Source: Rothia mucilaginosa (lineage in GTDB: Bacteria; Actinomycetota; Actinomycetes; Actinomycetales; Micrococcaceae). Taken from it: a stretch of DNA of 64,000 nt. Positions 9,210 through 18,523 of the stretch are shown here, piece after piece (within the stretch, counting starts at the first letter, position 1; each line of letters opens with the position of its first letter). The DNA is taken from the NCBI RefSeq assembly GCF_001548235.1, contig NZ_AP014938.1, forward strand, positions 248,001 to 312,000, given 5' to 3'. A program made the position numbers and the translations under genes. The notes under the pieces are model-generated. The model worked only from the letters and a program-made list of their open reading frames with translations. It was not told the DNA's origin and ran no database searches.

Positions 9210-10829
9210 CTACCCTTCGTTCGTGGTCTGTTCGGTCGAGGTACGGTCACCGTTAGCGGCACCGTCCAGGTGAGCGGCAAGGTGGTCACTCAAATCGGTG
9301 GTTTCAACAAAGTCACCGGCAGAAAGCCAGGTCGGTGCCTGCTCTTCCTCAGTGCCGAAGGTGTACTCAGCGAAAGCAACCTGGTCGCCCAGAATGCCCA
9401 GCTTCGCGCCGTTCGAGGATTTGAAGAGCACAATGTCGCCGGGGCGAACCTCGGCGCGCAGAATCTGCTCTGCCTCTTCCGGGGTCTTCACCCAGGTCGC
9501 CTCATTACCCCAGGAGCCTTCCAGGTGAGCCGCGTTGTAGGTCGGCTTCGTCTCATCACCCACAGCAATCAGCTTGGAAATGTTCATACGCACCACGAGG
9601 CGGCCGATGCGGTCGTGCTCCTCCACGGAGGCGTCACCGAGCTCCAGCATGGCGCCCAGAACAGCCCAGGTGCGGTGCGGCTGACCGGTCGCCGGGTCAA
9701 CGGTGCGGCCCAGCTGCGCCAGAGTGCGCAGTGCCGCAGCCATCGACTCGGGGTTCGCGTTGTAGGCGTCGTTAATGACGGTCACGCCGTCGGCACGGTC
9801 GGTGCGGGCCATACGCCACTTCGAAGCTGCCGCCGCCTTGTTGAGGGCGCGAGCAATCTTCTCACCCGAAATACCGCTGTTGTAGGCGATCGTCGCCGCA
9901 GCCAGCAGGTTGTGCACGTGGTGCTCACCGATCAGCTGCGAGGAAATCTCGTACTCGCTACCGTCGGGCAGGCGCAGAGTGAATTCGGGGCAGCCGGCGT
10001 CGGTGGTGCGCAGGTTCAGCGCCGCCACGTAGCGTTCGTAGGGCTGGCCGTTCGCGTCGGTCTTCTCACCCACGCCAAAGTAGGTAATGGGTGCAACCGA
10101 ACGCGACGCCATACGCAGTACGCGCTCATCGTCAGCGTTCAGCGCCAGGGAACCGGTCGGCTGAACGCCCTCAGCCAGCTCGCCCTTGGTGCGCTCAATA
10201 TTGTCCACGCCGCCGAACTCGCCAGCGTGCGCGGTACCAACCTTCAGAATCGCACCGTGGTCGGGGTGCGCAATATTCGCCAGGTACTCGATGTTGCCCA
10301 CACGGTCCGCACCCATCTCAATGACCAGGTAGCGGGTGGACTCATCCGCGCGGAAAACGGTCAGGGGCACGCCCACTTCACTGTTGTAGGAGCCGACCGG
10401 GGCAACGGTCGGGCCCTCCGGGGTGAAAATGGCGGCAAGAAGGTCCTTGGCGGTGGTCTTACCGGCAGAACCGGTAATACCGATAACGGTCAGCTCGCCC
10501 TGAGTGCGCATCTGCTCAATGGAGTAGCGCGCCAAATCGCCCATCGCCAGCACCACATCGGGCACCTGGATGCTCGGGTAGGGCACGCCCTGCTCGTCGA
10601 GTACTTCACGCTCGACCAGCGCCAGGGTCGCACCCTTCTCAAACGCCATGGGGATGAACCTGTGGCCGTCAGTGACCGCGCCGGGCTTCGCCACGAACAG
10701 GGTACCGGTCTGCACCTCACGGGAGTCGGTGGTGGCGAAGTCTGCGTACACCTGCTCCTCACGGCCCTCCAGGCCGATAGCGGTGCCGCCGGTTGCCTCA
10801 ATAATCTGGGCGGCGCTGAGCTTAATCAT
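9210..10829 (-). CDS. murF: UDP-MurNAc-tripeptide--D-Ala-D-Ala ligase MurF
   Basis: MurF adds D-alanyl-D-alanine, completing the UDP-MurNAc pentapeptide. The 539-residue protein has the small N-terminal MurF domain (TTDSREVQTGTLFVA), the P-loop GITGSAGKTT (about 117-126) and INDAYNANPESM, a MurF-specific motif in the central domain. The ATG at 10829 overlaps the end of murE by eight bases (ATGATTAA), so the two are translationally coupled. A final acidic stretch after the core (about residues 490-539) is not conserved in the family as far as I can judge. Confidence 0.95.
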   Translation of the reverse strand: MIKLSAAQIIEATGGTAIGLEGREEQVYADFATTDSREVQTGTLFVAKPGAVTDGHRFIPMAFEKGATLALVEREVLDEQGVPYPSIQVPDVVLAMGDLARYSIEQMRTQGELTVIGITGSAGKTTAKDLLAAIFTPEGPTVAPVGSYNSEVGVPLTVFRADESTRYLVIEMGADRVGNIEYLANIAHPDHGAILKVGTAHAGEFGGVDNIERTKGELAEGVQPTGSLALNADDERVLRMASRSVAPITYFGVGEKTDANGQPYERYVAALNLRTTDAGCPEFTLRLPDGSEYEISSQLIGEHHVHNLLAAATIAYNSGISGEKIARALNKAAAASKWRMARTDRADGVTVINDAYNANPESMAAALRTLAQLGRTVDPATGQPHRTWAVLGAMLELGDASVEEHDRIGRLVVRMNISKLIAVGDETKPTYNAAHLEGSWGNEATWVKTPEEAEQILRAEVRPGDIVLFKSSNGAKLGILGDQVAFAEYTFGTEEEQAPTWLSAGDFVETTDLSDHLAAHLDGAANGDRTSTEQTTNEG

Positions 10830-12567
10830 TCTTCACCATACCTTCAGCGGTCTTAGAGTCACTTTCATCGAGCATGCGCTGGTAGTCAGGCAGGATCTCG
10901 AAACCGTGCGCACGCAGGGCACGGGCGGTTTCAACGCGGTCGTCCAGGGCGATATCCACGCCGTCAACATCCTGTTCGGTTTCGTGGCCGCGGCCAGCAA
11001 TCAGGATGGCGTCATGCTCGCCCGCCAGGGCAATTGCCGCATCAATAGCGGCGGCACGCGGAGAAATATTCAGGATCTGGGTGGCTCGGCGGTTCTCAGC
11101 CTTCTGCGCGCCCTCCTCAACGGCGGCACGAATCGGCTCGGGCGCCTCACCGTGCGGATCGTCATCAGTCACAACCACAATATCTGCGTACTGTGCCGCA
11201 ATCGCACCCATAATCGGGCGCTTGAGCTGGTCACGCTCACCGGTCGCGCCGAAAACAATCATGACCTTGCCGTCGCCGGGGCGGTCCATCGCCTCCAGGG
11301 CACGGGTCAGGCCGTCAGGGTTGTGGGCAAAGTCCACAATCGCGTGCGGAGCCAAAGAAATCAGCTGCATACGGCCCGGCACCACCGGAGTCAGAGCCGA
11401 ACCGGACGCCAGCTCGGGCAGCAGGCGCTCACGCTCAGCAGAGTCAGTGTCCAGGTACGCCATGAGCGCCGCCAGCGCGGCATTCGAAACGTTAAAATCA
11501 GCGGGCAGACCGGTGTAACATTCAATGCTCTCACCGGCACCATTAGCCACGTGGAAGCGGTGGCCCAGGCCCTCACGCTGAACCTTCACCACAGCCCAAT
11601 CGCGGGCACCAAACTCTGCGGGCACCTCAGCCAGGCCGGTACCTCGAGCAGTTACCAGACGGTGAACCTGCTGCGCACCCATCTGCTCGCAAGCGGTGGA
11701 GAACATCTTCTCGCCCCACTCGTCATCAGCAGTAATCACCGCCAGCTCGGCGCGCTCGGGAGTGAACAGCTGAGCCTTCGAGTCGAAATAATGCTCCATG
11801 GTGCCGTGCAGATCCAGGTGATCCTGAGTCAGGTTCGTAAAGCCAGCAACCGCATACTTCACGCCGTCCACACGGTGGTAATCAATCGCGTGCGAGGACA
11901 CCTCCATCGCCGCGCAACGCACCTGATGCTGACCCATAATCGTCAGCAGAGAATGCACGTGAGGAGACTCCGGGGTGGTCATCTTCGAAGGAACCGACAC
12001 ACCATCAATCAGAATCTGAATAGTGCCAATCAGACCCGTCTTCACACCCAGGCCGGTGCGGAACACCGACTCCAACATGTAGGTGGAGGTGGTCTTACCG
12101 TTCGTACCGGTCACCGCGTAACGGTGAGTAGCGGGGAACGAAGCCGAACCATAAATCAGCGCAGCCAACGGACCAACGTACTCGCGCAGGTTCTCAGTCA
12201 CCAGGACAGGCACCGGCGCCTCACCCAGCAGCTGCGCACCGGCAGCATCCGTCAAAATAGCGGAAGCACCCAGATTCAACGCGGCCTCAGCAAACTGCGC
12301 ACCGTGCACCTTCGCACCGGGCAGAGCCACGTACAGGTCCTGCGGGCGAACACCTCGGGAGTCCATGCTAATACCGGTAACCTCAACGGAATCACCGGAT
12401 TCAGAACCCTGAACGCCACTAGCCAGCTGGGAACTCACCTGAGCACCCAATCCCTGCAGATGTTCGCGAAGGTGCGCCAAACTCACCGGGCGCACAGCAT
12501 TCGGGCGCAGAGTCTGAGCGTCGCCGCCCAGCAGGTTCTGGCCGGGTGCGTGAGATGCGGTATCCAT
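10822..12567 (-). CDS. murE: UDP-MurNAc-tripeptide synthetase MurE (probably L-lysine type)
   Basis: MurE adds the third residue of the stem peptide. The P-loop VTGTNGKTT is at about 152-160, and FTNLTQDHLDLHG and ATGERDQLKRP are clear family motifs. Diaminopimelate-adding enzymes normally have DNPR at the specificity site. Here the aligned stretch is DDDPHGEAP, without the arginine, which fits an L-lysine-adding enzyme and the Lys-type wall known for Rothia. I chose ATG at 12567 (MDTASHAPG), preceded by GAGAGGAAAGAAGGA. An upstream in-frame start at 12645 lacks a convincing ribosome-binding site. It ends inside murF. Confidence 0.94.
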   Translation of the reverse strand: MDTASHAPGQNLLGGDAQTLRPNAVRPVSLAHLREHLQGLGAQVSSQLASGVQGSESGDSVEVTGISMDSRGVRPQDLYVALPGAKVHGAQFAEAALNLGASAILTDAAGAQLLGEAPVPVLVTENLREYVGPLAALIYGSASFPATHRYAVTGTNGKTTSTYMLESVFRTGLGVKTGLIGTIQILIDGVSVPSKMTTPESPHVHSLLTIMGQHQVRCAAMEVSSHAIDYHRVDGVKYAVAGFTNLTQDHLDLHGTMEHYFDSKAQLFTPERAELAVITADDEWGEKMFSTACEQMGAQQVHRLVTARGTGLAEVPAEFGARDWAVVKVQREGLGHRFHVANGAGESIECYTGLPADFNVSNAALAALMAYLDTDSAERERLLPELASGSALTPVVPGRMQLISLAPHAIVDFAHNPDGLTRALEAMDRPGDGKVMIVFGATGERDQLKRPIMGAIAAQYADIVVVTDDDPHGEAPEPIRAAVEEGAQKAENRRATQILNISPRAAAIDAAIALAGEHDAILIAGRGHETEQDVDGVDIALDDRVETARALRAHGFEILPDYQRMLDESDSKTAEGMVKND

Positions 12568-12735
12568 CGTCCTTCTTTCCTCTCCGCTGTCCGAAGCGGT
12601 GAGCTCTGTATGGTCAATGCGCTCAAGGCACACAGGGTCATTCAATATTCTACGGGCTTTAGGCTTCGACAGGTGTTCAGTCCCGGGGCTTCTTCATCAC
12701 GAATCAGCTACCGGGAACCTCTCCCCCGCTCGCCT

Positions 12736-14601
12736 TTAGCTCGTCTTATTGGGGCTATCCTCAGCAAAAAGCGGAATCAACTCCGGTTCACCGGTAGAAC
12801 GCGGCACATTATAGGTGTGCAGGGTCTTCTCCATAATCTTGGAGAACTCAGCCGTCGTACCGTTCGCACCCACGCTACCCTCAGGACGCTGCATGGTCAC
12901 CGCCACCAAGAACTGCGGGTTCTCAATCGGCGCCACACCAATAAAGGAGGTCGTGTTGCCGTCGTAGCCGCCCTTCTCACTCGGAGTTTCCGCAGTACCG
13001 GTCTTACCGCCCACGCGGTAGCCGGTCACCTTCGCCGGACGGGCGTGGCCTTGCTCCACCACATTCTCCATGAGAGTCAGGCAGGAAGCGGCAGTCTCCT
13101 CGCTGACCATGCGTTCGCCAGGCTCTACGGCACGCTTATGTTCGGTACCGTCGGCGTCAATGATCGCGTCCACAATGCGCGGCTTCAGACGAACGCCCTT
13201 ATTGCCCAGCGCCTGGAAAATCATGGCGGTCTGCAGCGGAGTCTGCGCAACACCCTGACCGAACAGCACAGTGTACTGCTGACGGCCATCCCAATCACGC
13301 CAATCAGCGATTATACCCTGCTCCTCACCGGTCAGCTCAATGCCGGTAAACTCGCCGACGCCGTACTTCTTCAACCAGTTGTAGCGCTCTTCCTTGCTGA
13401 GCTTCTGACCGACCAGCACCGTACCGGTGTTCATCGAGTCATGAATAATGCCCGAGAAAGTACGCCGCTGCGCCCCGTGCTCAAACGCATCCTTGAAAGT
13501 CTGGCCGTCAATCGTGAGGGTCGCGGGCACATCATACACACTAGTCGGAGTCGTCAGGCCCTGCTCAATCAACGCAGAAGAAGTCAGCATCTTCTCGGTC
13601 GAACCGGGCTCCACGTTCTGCGAAATAGCGCGCGGAGTCATATCCGCCGCATCCTCAATGGTTGCCGCACCCGGGTCCATCGTAGAGGAATCAGCGAGAG
13701 CCAAAATGGAGCCGTCACGCACATCCATAACAATGGCGGTACACCATTCAGCCTTCAGCTCCTCAGCGCGAGCACGTACCACCTGCTGCGCAAAATACTG
13801 CACATCACGGTTAATGGTCAGACGAATATTCTTACCGTCCACCGCCAGGCGCTGCTCTTCCTTCGCCACGGGGATACGCACACCATCAGCACTAATCTCG
13901 TAGGTACGCTCACCGGGAGTACCGGCAAGCTCCTTTTCGAAGACACGCTCAATGCCCACCGAGAAGTTACGGGAAACCGTACCGCCCTTACCGTTGCCGT
14001 CAGCCTCTTCAACAATGTTGTACTTGCCGACCACAGAGCCGCCCACACTGCCATTGGGGTACAGGCGCTGGGAGAACGCCTCACCGTAGATGAAGGGCGC
14101 ACCCAGGGCATCAATCTTATTGAAAATTTCCGGGGTGATATTCGCCTTAATCACCGAGTACTTGGAGGTGCCATCCAGCTTGGACTTGATGAACTCGTCG
14201 GTAATGCCCGGGTCAACGGTCTTGAGAATATCGACCATCTCGTACACCAGCTGGTTGGGGGTCACCTCAATCTTCTGGGTGCGGTCCTCGTTGTAACGCT
14301 TGAAGGTCGCCACGGCGCTCTGATCTGCGGTCAGGTTATAACGCTGCACAGTACGCGCCATAACGTTGCCGTTGATATCGAGAATCTGACCGCGCACAGC
14401 CGGAAGCACCTGCGAGCGCAGACGCTTCTGACGGGACGCATTCGCCACCGCACCGGGATCAAAGCCCTGGCGGATAAACAGGTTCGCACCGATGACGCCC
14501 AGAGCGCAGGTGGCAGCGGCGCCTGAGACAAAGCCACGGCGGGTCAGATCCGGCTGACCGGATGCCGATTCGTTCGCGTTCTTACGCGCGTCGGAGCTCA
14601 T
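12736..14601 (-). CDS. ftsI: Septal transpeptidase FtsI (class B penicillin-binding protein)
   Basis: FtsI (PBP3/PbpB) cross-links septal peptidoglycan. Of 621 residues, the catalytic SxxK is STEK (334-337), the second motif is SMN (389-391) and the third is KTG (533-535), so the active site is complete. A dimerisation domain lies between about 65 and 280. The N-terminus contains DLTRRGFVSG followed by one hydrophobic segment (about 22-44), a twin-arginine-like arrangement unusual for this protein. ATG at 14601 follows AAAGGA at good distance; an earlier in-frame codon at 14646 is less likely. It sits between the ftsL-like gene and murE. Confidence 0.95.
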   Translation of the reverse strand: MSSDARKNANESASGQPDLTRRGFVSGAAATCALGVIGANLFIRQGFDPGAVANASRQKRLRSQVLPAVRGQILDINGNVMARTVQRYNLTADQSAVATFKRYNEDRTQKIEVTPNQLVYEMVDILKTVDPGITDEFIKSKLDGTSKYSVIKANITPEIFNKIDALGAPFIYGEAFSQRLYPNGSVGGSVVGKYNIVEEADGNGKGGTVSRNFSVGIERVFEKELAGTPGERTYEISADGVRIPVAKEEQRLAVDGKNIRLTINRDVQYFAQQVVRARAEELKAEWCTAIVMDVRDGSILALADSSTMDPGAATIEDAADMTPRAISQNVEPGSTEKMLTSSALIEQGLTTPTSVYDVPATLTIDGQTFKDAFEHGAQRRTFSGIIHDSMNTGTVLVGQKLSKEERYNWLKKYGVGEFTGIELTGEEQGIIADWRDWDGRQQYTVLFGQGVAQTPLQTAMIFQALGNKGVRLKPRIVDAIIDADGTEHKRAVEPGERMVSEETAASCLTLMENVVEQGHARPAKVTGYRVGGKTGTAETPSEKGGYDGNTTSFIGVAPIENPQFLVAVTMQRPEGSVGANGTTAEFSKIMEKTLHTYNVPRSTGEPELIPLFAEDSPNKTS

Positions 14602-14663
14602 GCGGTGGTCCTTTCGCTGGTCTAGTCTATCGGTGATGCTACGCATCCTGTGGTCAATGGTGT

Positions 14664-15653
14664 TTATCGTGCAGCCTGGCTTGCTGCGGGCTGCTGAGCG
14701 GCGCTCGGTGCGGCGGAAGCGGCGGGGCTAGCTGAGGGGCTCGGTGCGGGCTGCGCTGGGTTAGCCTGCTGTGCCGGGTTAGCCTGCTGAGTAGGGCTTG
14801 CCGAGGCGCTTGCAGATGCCTTAGCCGCAGCACTCGCCTGGCCGTGTCGCTGCTGGACGGACTTGTCAGCTTCCACAATGCCCTTGGCGTAGCTTTCGTT
14901 CGAGCCGGCCGCCGGAGGCGCAATCAGGTTCTCCTGCTTAGACCCTTCAGCACCGGTCGGGCTTGCAACCGGGGTGGGGGTGCCCTCAATCGTGGAGGAC
15001 TGCAGGTTCAGGGTCGCCTGCGAAGAGCTCACAAACATGCCCAGGGTACTTGCTCGAATCGCCAAATCCTGCGGGGCTTCCTTGAAGCCAATCTCCTGCT
15101 GCAGCGCCTGGTTTTCTTGCACAAGCTGCTGCTCCTGCGCACGCAAATCCACCATGTCGTACTGGCGGCTCACAATCAGCACGTTGAGCAGCAGAATAAA
15201 GATCAGGGTCAGCGGGATTGCCGCGAAGACAGCGAGCATCGTGGGCGGGCTGAGCTTACGTGCTCGGCGGCGCACAGTGGACAGCGGGTTACGCTGCTTA
15301 GGCTTCTCTTCTCGGGTCTCTTCGGTGCGTGCTGCTGCACGGACGCTCGAGGGAACACGGCTTGCGTTCGTTGAGGTGCGCTTACCGCCGTGCGATGCGG
15401 CGGTGCTGGCGGGGCGGACCACCGGCTGGGAGGCGGTGACCGGCTCCAGACGCGCGGCGCGGGTACGGCCGGAGTGGGCTCGGGTGGAGGCGCGGCTCAC
15501 CCCGGTAGCGCCGCCGGTAGAGCCAGTAGAGGATGCGCGGGTAGAGCCAACGGCGCCGGGGGTGCCGGCGGCAGGGCGCGAGGAACCGGCGCGTCGACTC
15601 CGCGGGGCGCCCTGGGTGCGGGTGGGGCGCTGGGATGCGTGCTGGGTGCTCAC
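14664..15653 (-). CDS. ftsL: FtsL-like bitopic division protein
   Basis: This 329-residue protein has a disordered Ser/Thr/Arg/Gly-rich N-terminus (1-130). One membrane segment follows (about 138-162, LAVFAAIPLTLIFILLLNVL), then a short heptad region rich in Gln and Leu (165-190, AQEQQLVQENQALQQE). The tail is Ala/Pro/Ser/Gln-rich and includes an imperfect ANPAQQ repeat. This topology and the position between rsmH and ftsI are those of FtsL, a partner of FtsQ and FtsB in activating FtsW-FtsI; in M. tuberculosis the equivalent is Rv2164c. Primary sequence similarity to FtsL is weak by nature, so the call rests on topology and synteny. Long low-complexity flanks are the odd feature. Confidence 0.78.
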   Translation of the reverse strand: MSTQHASQRPTRTQGAPRSRRAGSSRPAAGTPGAVGSTRASSTGSTGGATGVSRASTRAHSGRTRAARLEPVTASQPVVRPASTAASHGGKRTSTNASRVPSSVRAAARTEETREEKPKQRNPLSTVRRRARKLSPPTMLAVFAAIPLTLIFILLLNVLIVSRQYDMVDLRAQEQQLVQENQALQQEIGFKEAPQDLAIRASTLGMFVSSSQATLNLQSSTIEGTPTPVASPTGAEGSKQENLIAPPAAGSNESYAKGIVEADKSVQQRHGQASAAAKASASASASPTQQANPAQQANPAQPAPSPSASPAASAAPSAAQQPAASQAAR

Positions 15654-15673
15654 TCTTCTTCGCTTTCTGTCTT

Positions 15674-16738
15674 CTACTTGGCGGGGATGCGGATCTTCTC
15701 GGCGGCGCGCAGCTTGGCGCTGGCGGCGCGGGAGTTCTGTTCGATTTCCTCGTCGGTAGGCGGTTCGGCGCCGCGGGTAATGATTTTGACGGTGGGCTTG
15801 TGTTCTTCAAGCTCTACCGGGAAGCCCTTGGGCGCCTTGGAGGTTGCCTCTGCGGTCAGTGCCCTCTTGACGATTTTGTCTTCGAGGCTGTGGTAGCTCA
15901 TGGCGACGAATCGGCCGCCGAGGTTGAGCGCCTCCAGGGCTGCCGGCACGGCGCGTTCGAGGGCTTCAAGCTCGTGGTTCACCTCGATACGCAACGCCTG
16001 GAAGGTACGCTTGGCGGGGTGGCCGCCGGTGCGCTGCGCGGCGACGGGCACCGCCTTCTGGATAATGCGCACGAGCTCACCGGTGGTTTCCAGGGGCGCG
16101 TTGGCGCGGGCGGTGCAGATGGCGCGGGCGATACGCGATGCGAACTTCTCTTCGCCCCAGTTGCGGATAATGCGGCGCAGCTGGTCTTCACTGTATTCGT
16201 TGACGACAATGCGGGCGGTGAGCTCATCTTCGGAGTTCATGCGCATGTCCAGGGGCGCGTCGTAGGAGTAGGCGAAGCCGCGGGTGCGTTCGTCCAGCTG
16301 CATGGAGGAGACGCCCAGGTCCATCAGGATGCCGTCGATGCCCTGCACGCCGGCGGTTTCCATGGCGCGGTCAATTTCATCGTAGACGGCGTGGACGGGC
16401 ACGAAACGCTCACCGAAGCGTGCCAGACGCTCACCGGCGATGGCGTGCGCCTGCAGGTCGCGGTCAATACCGATCAAAACAAGGTTTTCGAAGCGTTCGA
16501 GCAGCGCCTCGGAGTGGCCACCCATGCCGAGGGTACCATCAATAACGTAGGCGGTGCCGCGTTCCTCAACGGCACGCTCAATACCGGGCGCCAGCAGGTT
16601 AATGCAACGGTCCAGCATGACGGGCACGTGGCGTTCGCTGGCTTCACGCTGGGAGAGGTTCTCAATGGATGCGCCGGTCACCTTAGCGGCAGCGCCGGAG
16701 GCGGTCGTACCGGTTTCGGGGGCGTGTTCTACGCTCAT
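15674..16738 (-). CDS. rsmH: 16S rRNA m4C1402 methyltransferase RsmH (MraW)
   Basis: RsmH methylates N4 of C1402 in 16S rRNA using S-adenosylmethionine. The 354-residue protein has HVPVMLD near 37, the SAM-binding [16 protein letters not shown] (about 65-80), [15 protein letters not shown] and the C-terminal [15 protein letters not shown], all diagnostic for the family. ATG at 16738 follows CAGGAGCACCC. It is the second gene of the dcw cluster, about 100 bases after mraZ and 20 bases before the ftsL-like gene. Confidence 0.97.
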   Translation of the reverse strand: MSVEHAPETGTTASGAAAKVTGASIENLSQREASERHVPVMLDRCINLLAPGIERAVEERGTAYVIDGTLGMGGHSEALLERFENLVLIGIDRDLQAHAIAGERLARFGERFVPVHAVYDEIDRAMETAGVQGIDGILMDLGVSSMQLDERTRGFAYSYDAPLDMRMNSEDELTARIVVNEYSEDQLRRIIRNWGEEKFASRIARAICTARANAPLETTGELVRIIQKAVPVAAQRTGGHPAKRTFQALRIEVNHELEALERAVPAALEALNLGGRFVAMSYHSLEDKIVKRALTAEATSKAPKGFPVELEEHKPTVKIITRGAEPPTDEEIEQNSRAASAKLRAAEKIRIPAK

Positions 16739-16839
16739 GGGTGCTCCTGTGAGAGTTTGTCCTGCGGGAAGGCTTACGGAAGAGTGGTGCGGGTGCTAGA
16801 GATGCCGGGGCGGTAGCCGTCGCGTCGGCGGGATGCCGG

Positions 16840-17271
16840 TTAGAGCAGCGGGCTGAACGGGTCCTCGTCGAGGGCAGCGAATTCAGCTTCGGTGCGGGCG
16901 AGGTATTCTTCCCAGGCTGCGGCATCCCAGATTTCTGCGCGGGTTCCGGATCCGATGACGACGAGGTTGTCGGTCAGCCCCGCGTATTGGCGCAGTATCG
17001 GCGGGATGGTGATGCGTCCCTGCTTGTCGGGCAGTTCGTCGGAGGCTCCTGAGAGGAAAACTCGCAGGAAGTCTCGGGCGGCTCGTCCCGGCAGGGGTGC
17101 GGTGCGCATCTGTTCGTGGATGCGTTCAAATTCTGCGGCGGGGAAAACGTACAGGCATCGTTCTTGACCGCGGGTCAGAACGAGGCCTGCTGAGAGTTCC
17201 TCACGGAATTTGGCGGGAAGGATGATGCGTCCTTTGGCGTCCATTCGTGGTGAGTAGGTACCAAGGAACAT
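16840..17271 (-). CDS. mraZ: Transcriptional regulator MraZ
   Basis: MraZ is a ring-forming DNA-binding protein with two SpoVT/AbrB-like domains that represses the dcw operon it heads. In 143 residues the two half motifs are [13 protein letters not shown] (11-23) and [13 protein letters not shown] (82-94). ATG at 17271 is preceded by GGGGAGGTGAAG at the right distance. About 160 bases upstream is an array of TGG repeats with 9-10 base periodicity next to a plausible -10 box, which fits autoregulation. Confidence 0.97.
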   Translation of the reverse strand: MFLGTYSPRMDAKGRIILPAKFREELSAGLVLTRGQERCLYVFPAAEFERIHEQMRTAPLPGRAARDFLRVFLSGASDELPDKQGRITIPPILRQYAGLTDNLVVIGSGTRAEIWDAAAWEEYLARTEAEFAALDEDPFSPLL

Positions 17272-17429
17272 TCACTTCACCTCCCCGATGTGTGCCGTTG
17301 CGCTAAAGCCTGCGGGAGCGGGGTTGCTCCACAATCCTTGGAGGTGCCGGTGGCGGGGTGTGCCGGGCCGGCGCCTCCGCCGCGTGTTTGAGGGCACGGC
17401 GATAGGACTGACTTTCAGCTTTCCTCTCC

Positions 17430-17471
17430 ACTTTACCCCACTTTCCACCACCTACCCCACCCGGCAGAGTA
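17430..17471 (-). promoter_or_regulatory. Putative dcw promoter and MraZ operator repeats
   Basis: Read on the minus strand, TGG triplets begin at 17459, 17450, 17440 and 17430: TGGGGTAGG, TGGTGGAAAG, TGGGGTAAAG, TGGAGAGG. MraZ proteins studied in E. coli bind direct TGGGN repeats with ten-base periodicity, and this array matches that layout. TACTCT at 17471-17466 fits an actinobacterial -10 (TANNNT), which would place the start of transcription within the repeats. The role is inferred from position and pattern. Confidence 0.6.
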
Positions 17472-17687
17472 TCTTTTAGTGTTTTTATGCTCTCTTCTGC
17501 ATTTTTAACGCTGACGCACAGCTTCTACACAGCTTCGGGCGTGCGTACTCAGCGCTCCACCCTCATCATGCTTGCCATGTCCAGGCTCAAGGGCGGGGCT
17601 AGTTTCAGGGGGGTTAGTTTCGGGGTTTGGCGTGCTCCGCCCACCAGCCCCTCATACTTCCATCTCTCACCAGTTCGGGCATAGAAA

Positions 17688-17719
17688 AAGCGGAGGTAAG
17701 AGAATTCTTACCTCCGCTT
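17688..17719 (-). terminator. Rho-independent terminator of the DUF3040 gene
   Basis: A 13-bp perfect stem (AAGCGGAGGTAAG and its complement) with loop AGAATT. On the minus strand it runs into CTTTTTC, so it terminates the minus-strand gene ending at 17827. The rest of the 17,272-17,687 stretch holds only the mraZ leader and operator; I see no gene there. Confidence 0.85.
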
Positions 17720-17826
17720 AATCAGTCTTGAGTCAGTCTTGAGTTTTGAGATTTTCGCGTCGGGGGTCAGCCCTATGAGCTGGGCCGCGAAGCTTCTGCA
17801 CCCTGAATACTTTAGAACTGAACGCT

Positions 17827-18228
17827 TTAGAGCTGACCGTTATTACGCTCATCCCAACGGTCCTCCAGGCGGTTCATGAAGGAAGAGCGTTCCTTCTGCT
17901 CACGCTGACGCACACGGGCTGCGCCTTCCGCCTTACCACCGAGGAAGGAATCTACCGGGGTCTTCTTGCTGGTGGTTGCGAAGTACACGCCACCGGCCGC
18001 GAAGAGGAAGCCGAATACACCCAGCCAAATCATGTTAGATGCGACCGCACCAATAATGATGCCCAGGCCAATGAGAACGAAGAGAATACCGAGAGCCAAG
18101 TGGCGAGCGCTAAAGACCGGCGCGGTATTGCCGGTTGAAGACATGGAGGAGGCAAAGTGCGGATCCTCATTGCTCATGAGTTCTTCGAGCTGGTCCAGAA
18201 CCTTCTGTTCACGCTCGGACAGTGCCAT
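17827..18228 (-). CDS. DUF3040 membrane protein
   Basis: Small inner-membrane protein of unknown function, 133 residues. The N-terminal MALSEREQKVLDQLEELM is the signature opening of DUF3040 proteins. Two adjacent hydrophobic segments follow (LALGILFVLIGLGIIIGAVA and MIWLGVFGFLFAAGGVYFA), then a basic/acidic cytoplasmic tail. M. tuberculosis has such a gene (Rv2169c) just outside the dcw cluster, in the same relative place. The start at 18228 has AAAGGAG upstream; the in-frame ATG at 18258 would add ten residues without support. It has its own terminator at 17688. Confidence 0.85.
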   Translation of the reverse strand: MALSEREQKVLDQLEELMSNEDPHFASSMSSTGNTAPVFSARHLALGILFVLIGLGIIIGAVASNMIWLGVFGFLFAAGGVYFATTSKKTPVDSFLGGKAEGAARVRQREQKERSSFMNRLEDRWDERNNGQL

Positions 18229-18523
18229 CGTTTTCTCCTTTGAGGTGTCTTTGCTCAAGATGACGTCGGTATCAACCGGGTTAGGACCGGGTTAGCTAGT
18301 GTATCAGCTAGCGCGGTGAGCGCTTCTTGCCGGCCGTATGCTTCCCATCGTACCGCGCCGGGTGGGGTTGGCGCATTCTTTTTCGGTCAGAAGCTCTTTA
18401 TGTCTTTCTTCCGCCTTCTGCGAAGGTGTTCCTCGCCCGCACTTTACGAGTAACCGGCTGCGATATAGCCGCTGACCATGCTATGGCCCAGGCTGTATCG
18501 ACTCCCCAGTTGTTGCCCCTCAG

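Noticed and set aside
10648..14526. A 1292-codon open frame on the plus strand
   Set aside because: It is antisense to murF, murE and ftsI, which have clear family motifs. Its product is rich in Arg, His, Gln and Leu in the pattern expected of a shadow frame in GC-rich DNA.
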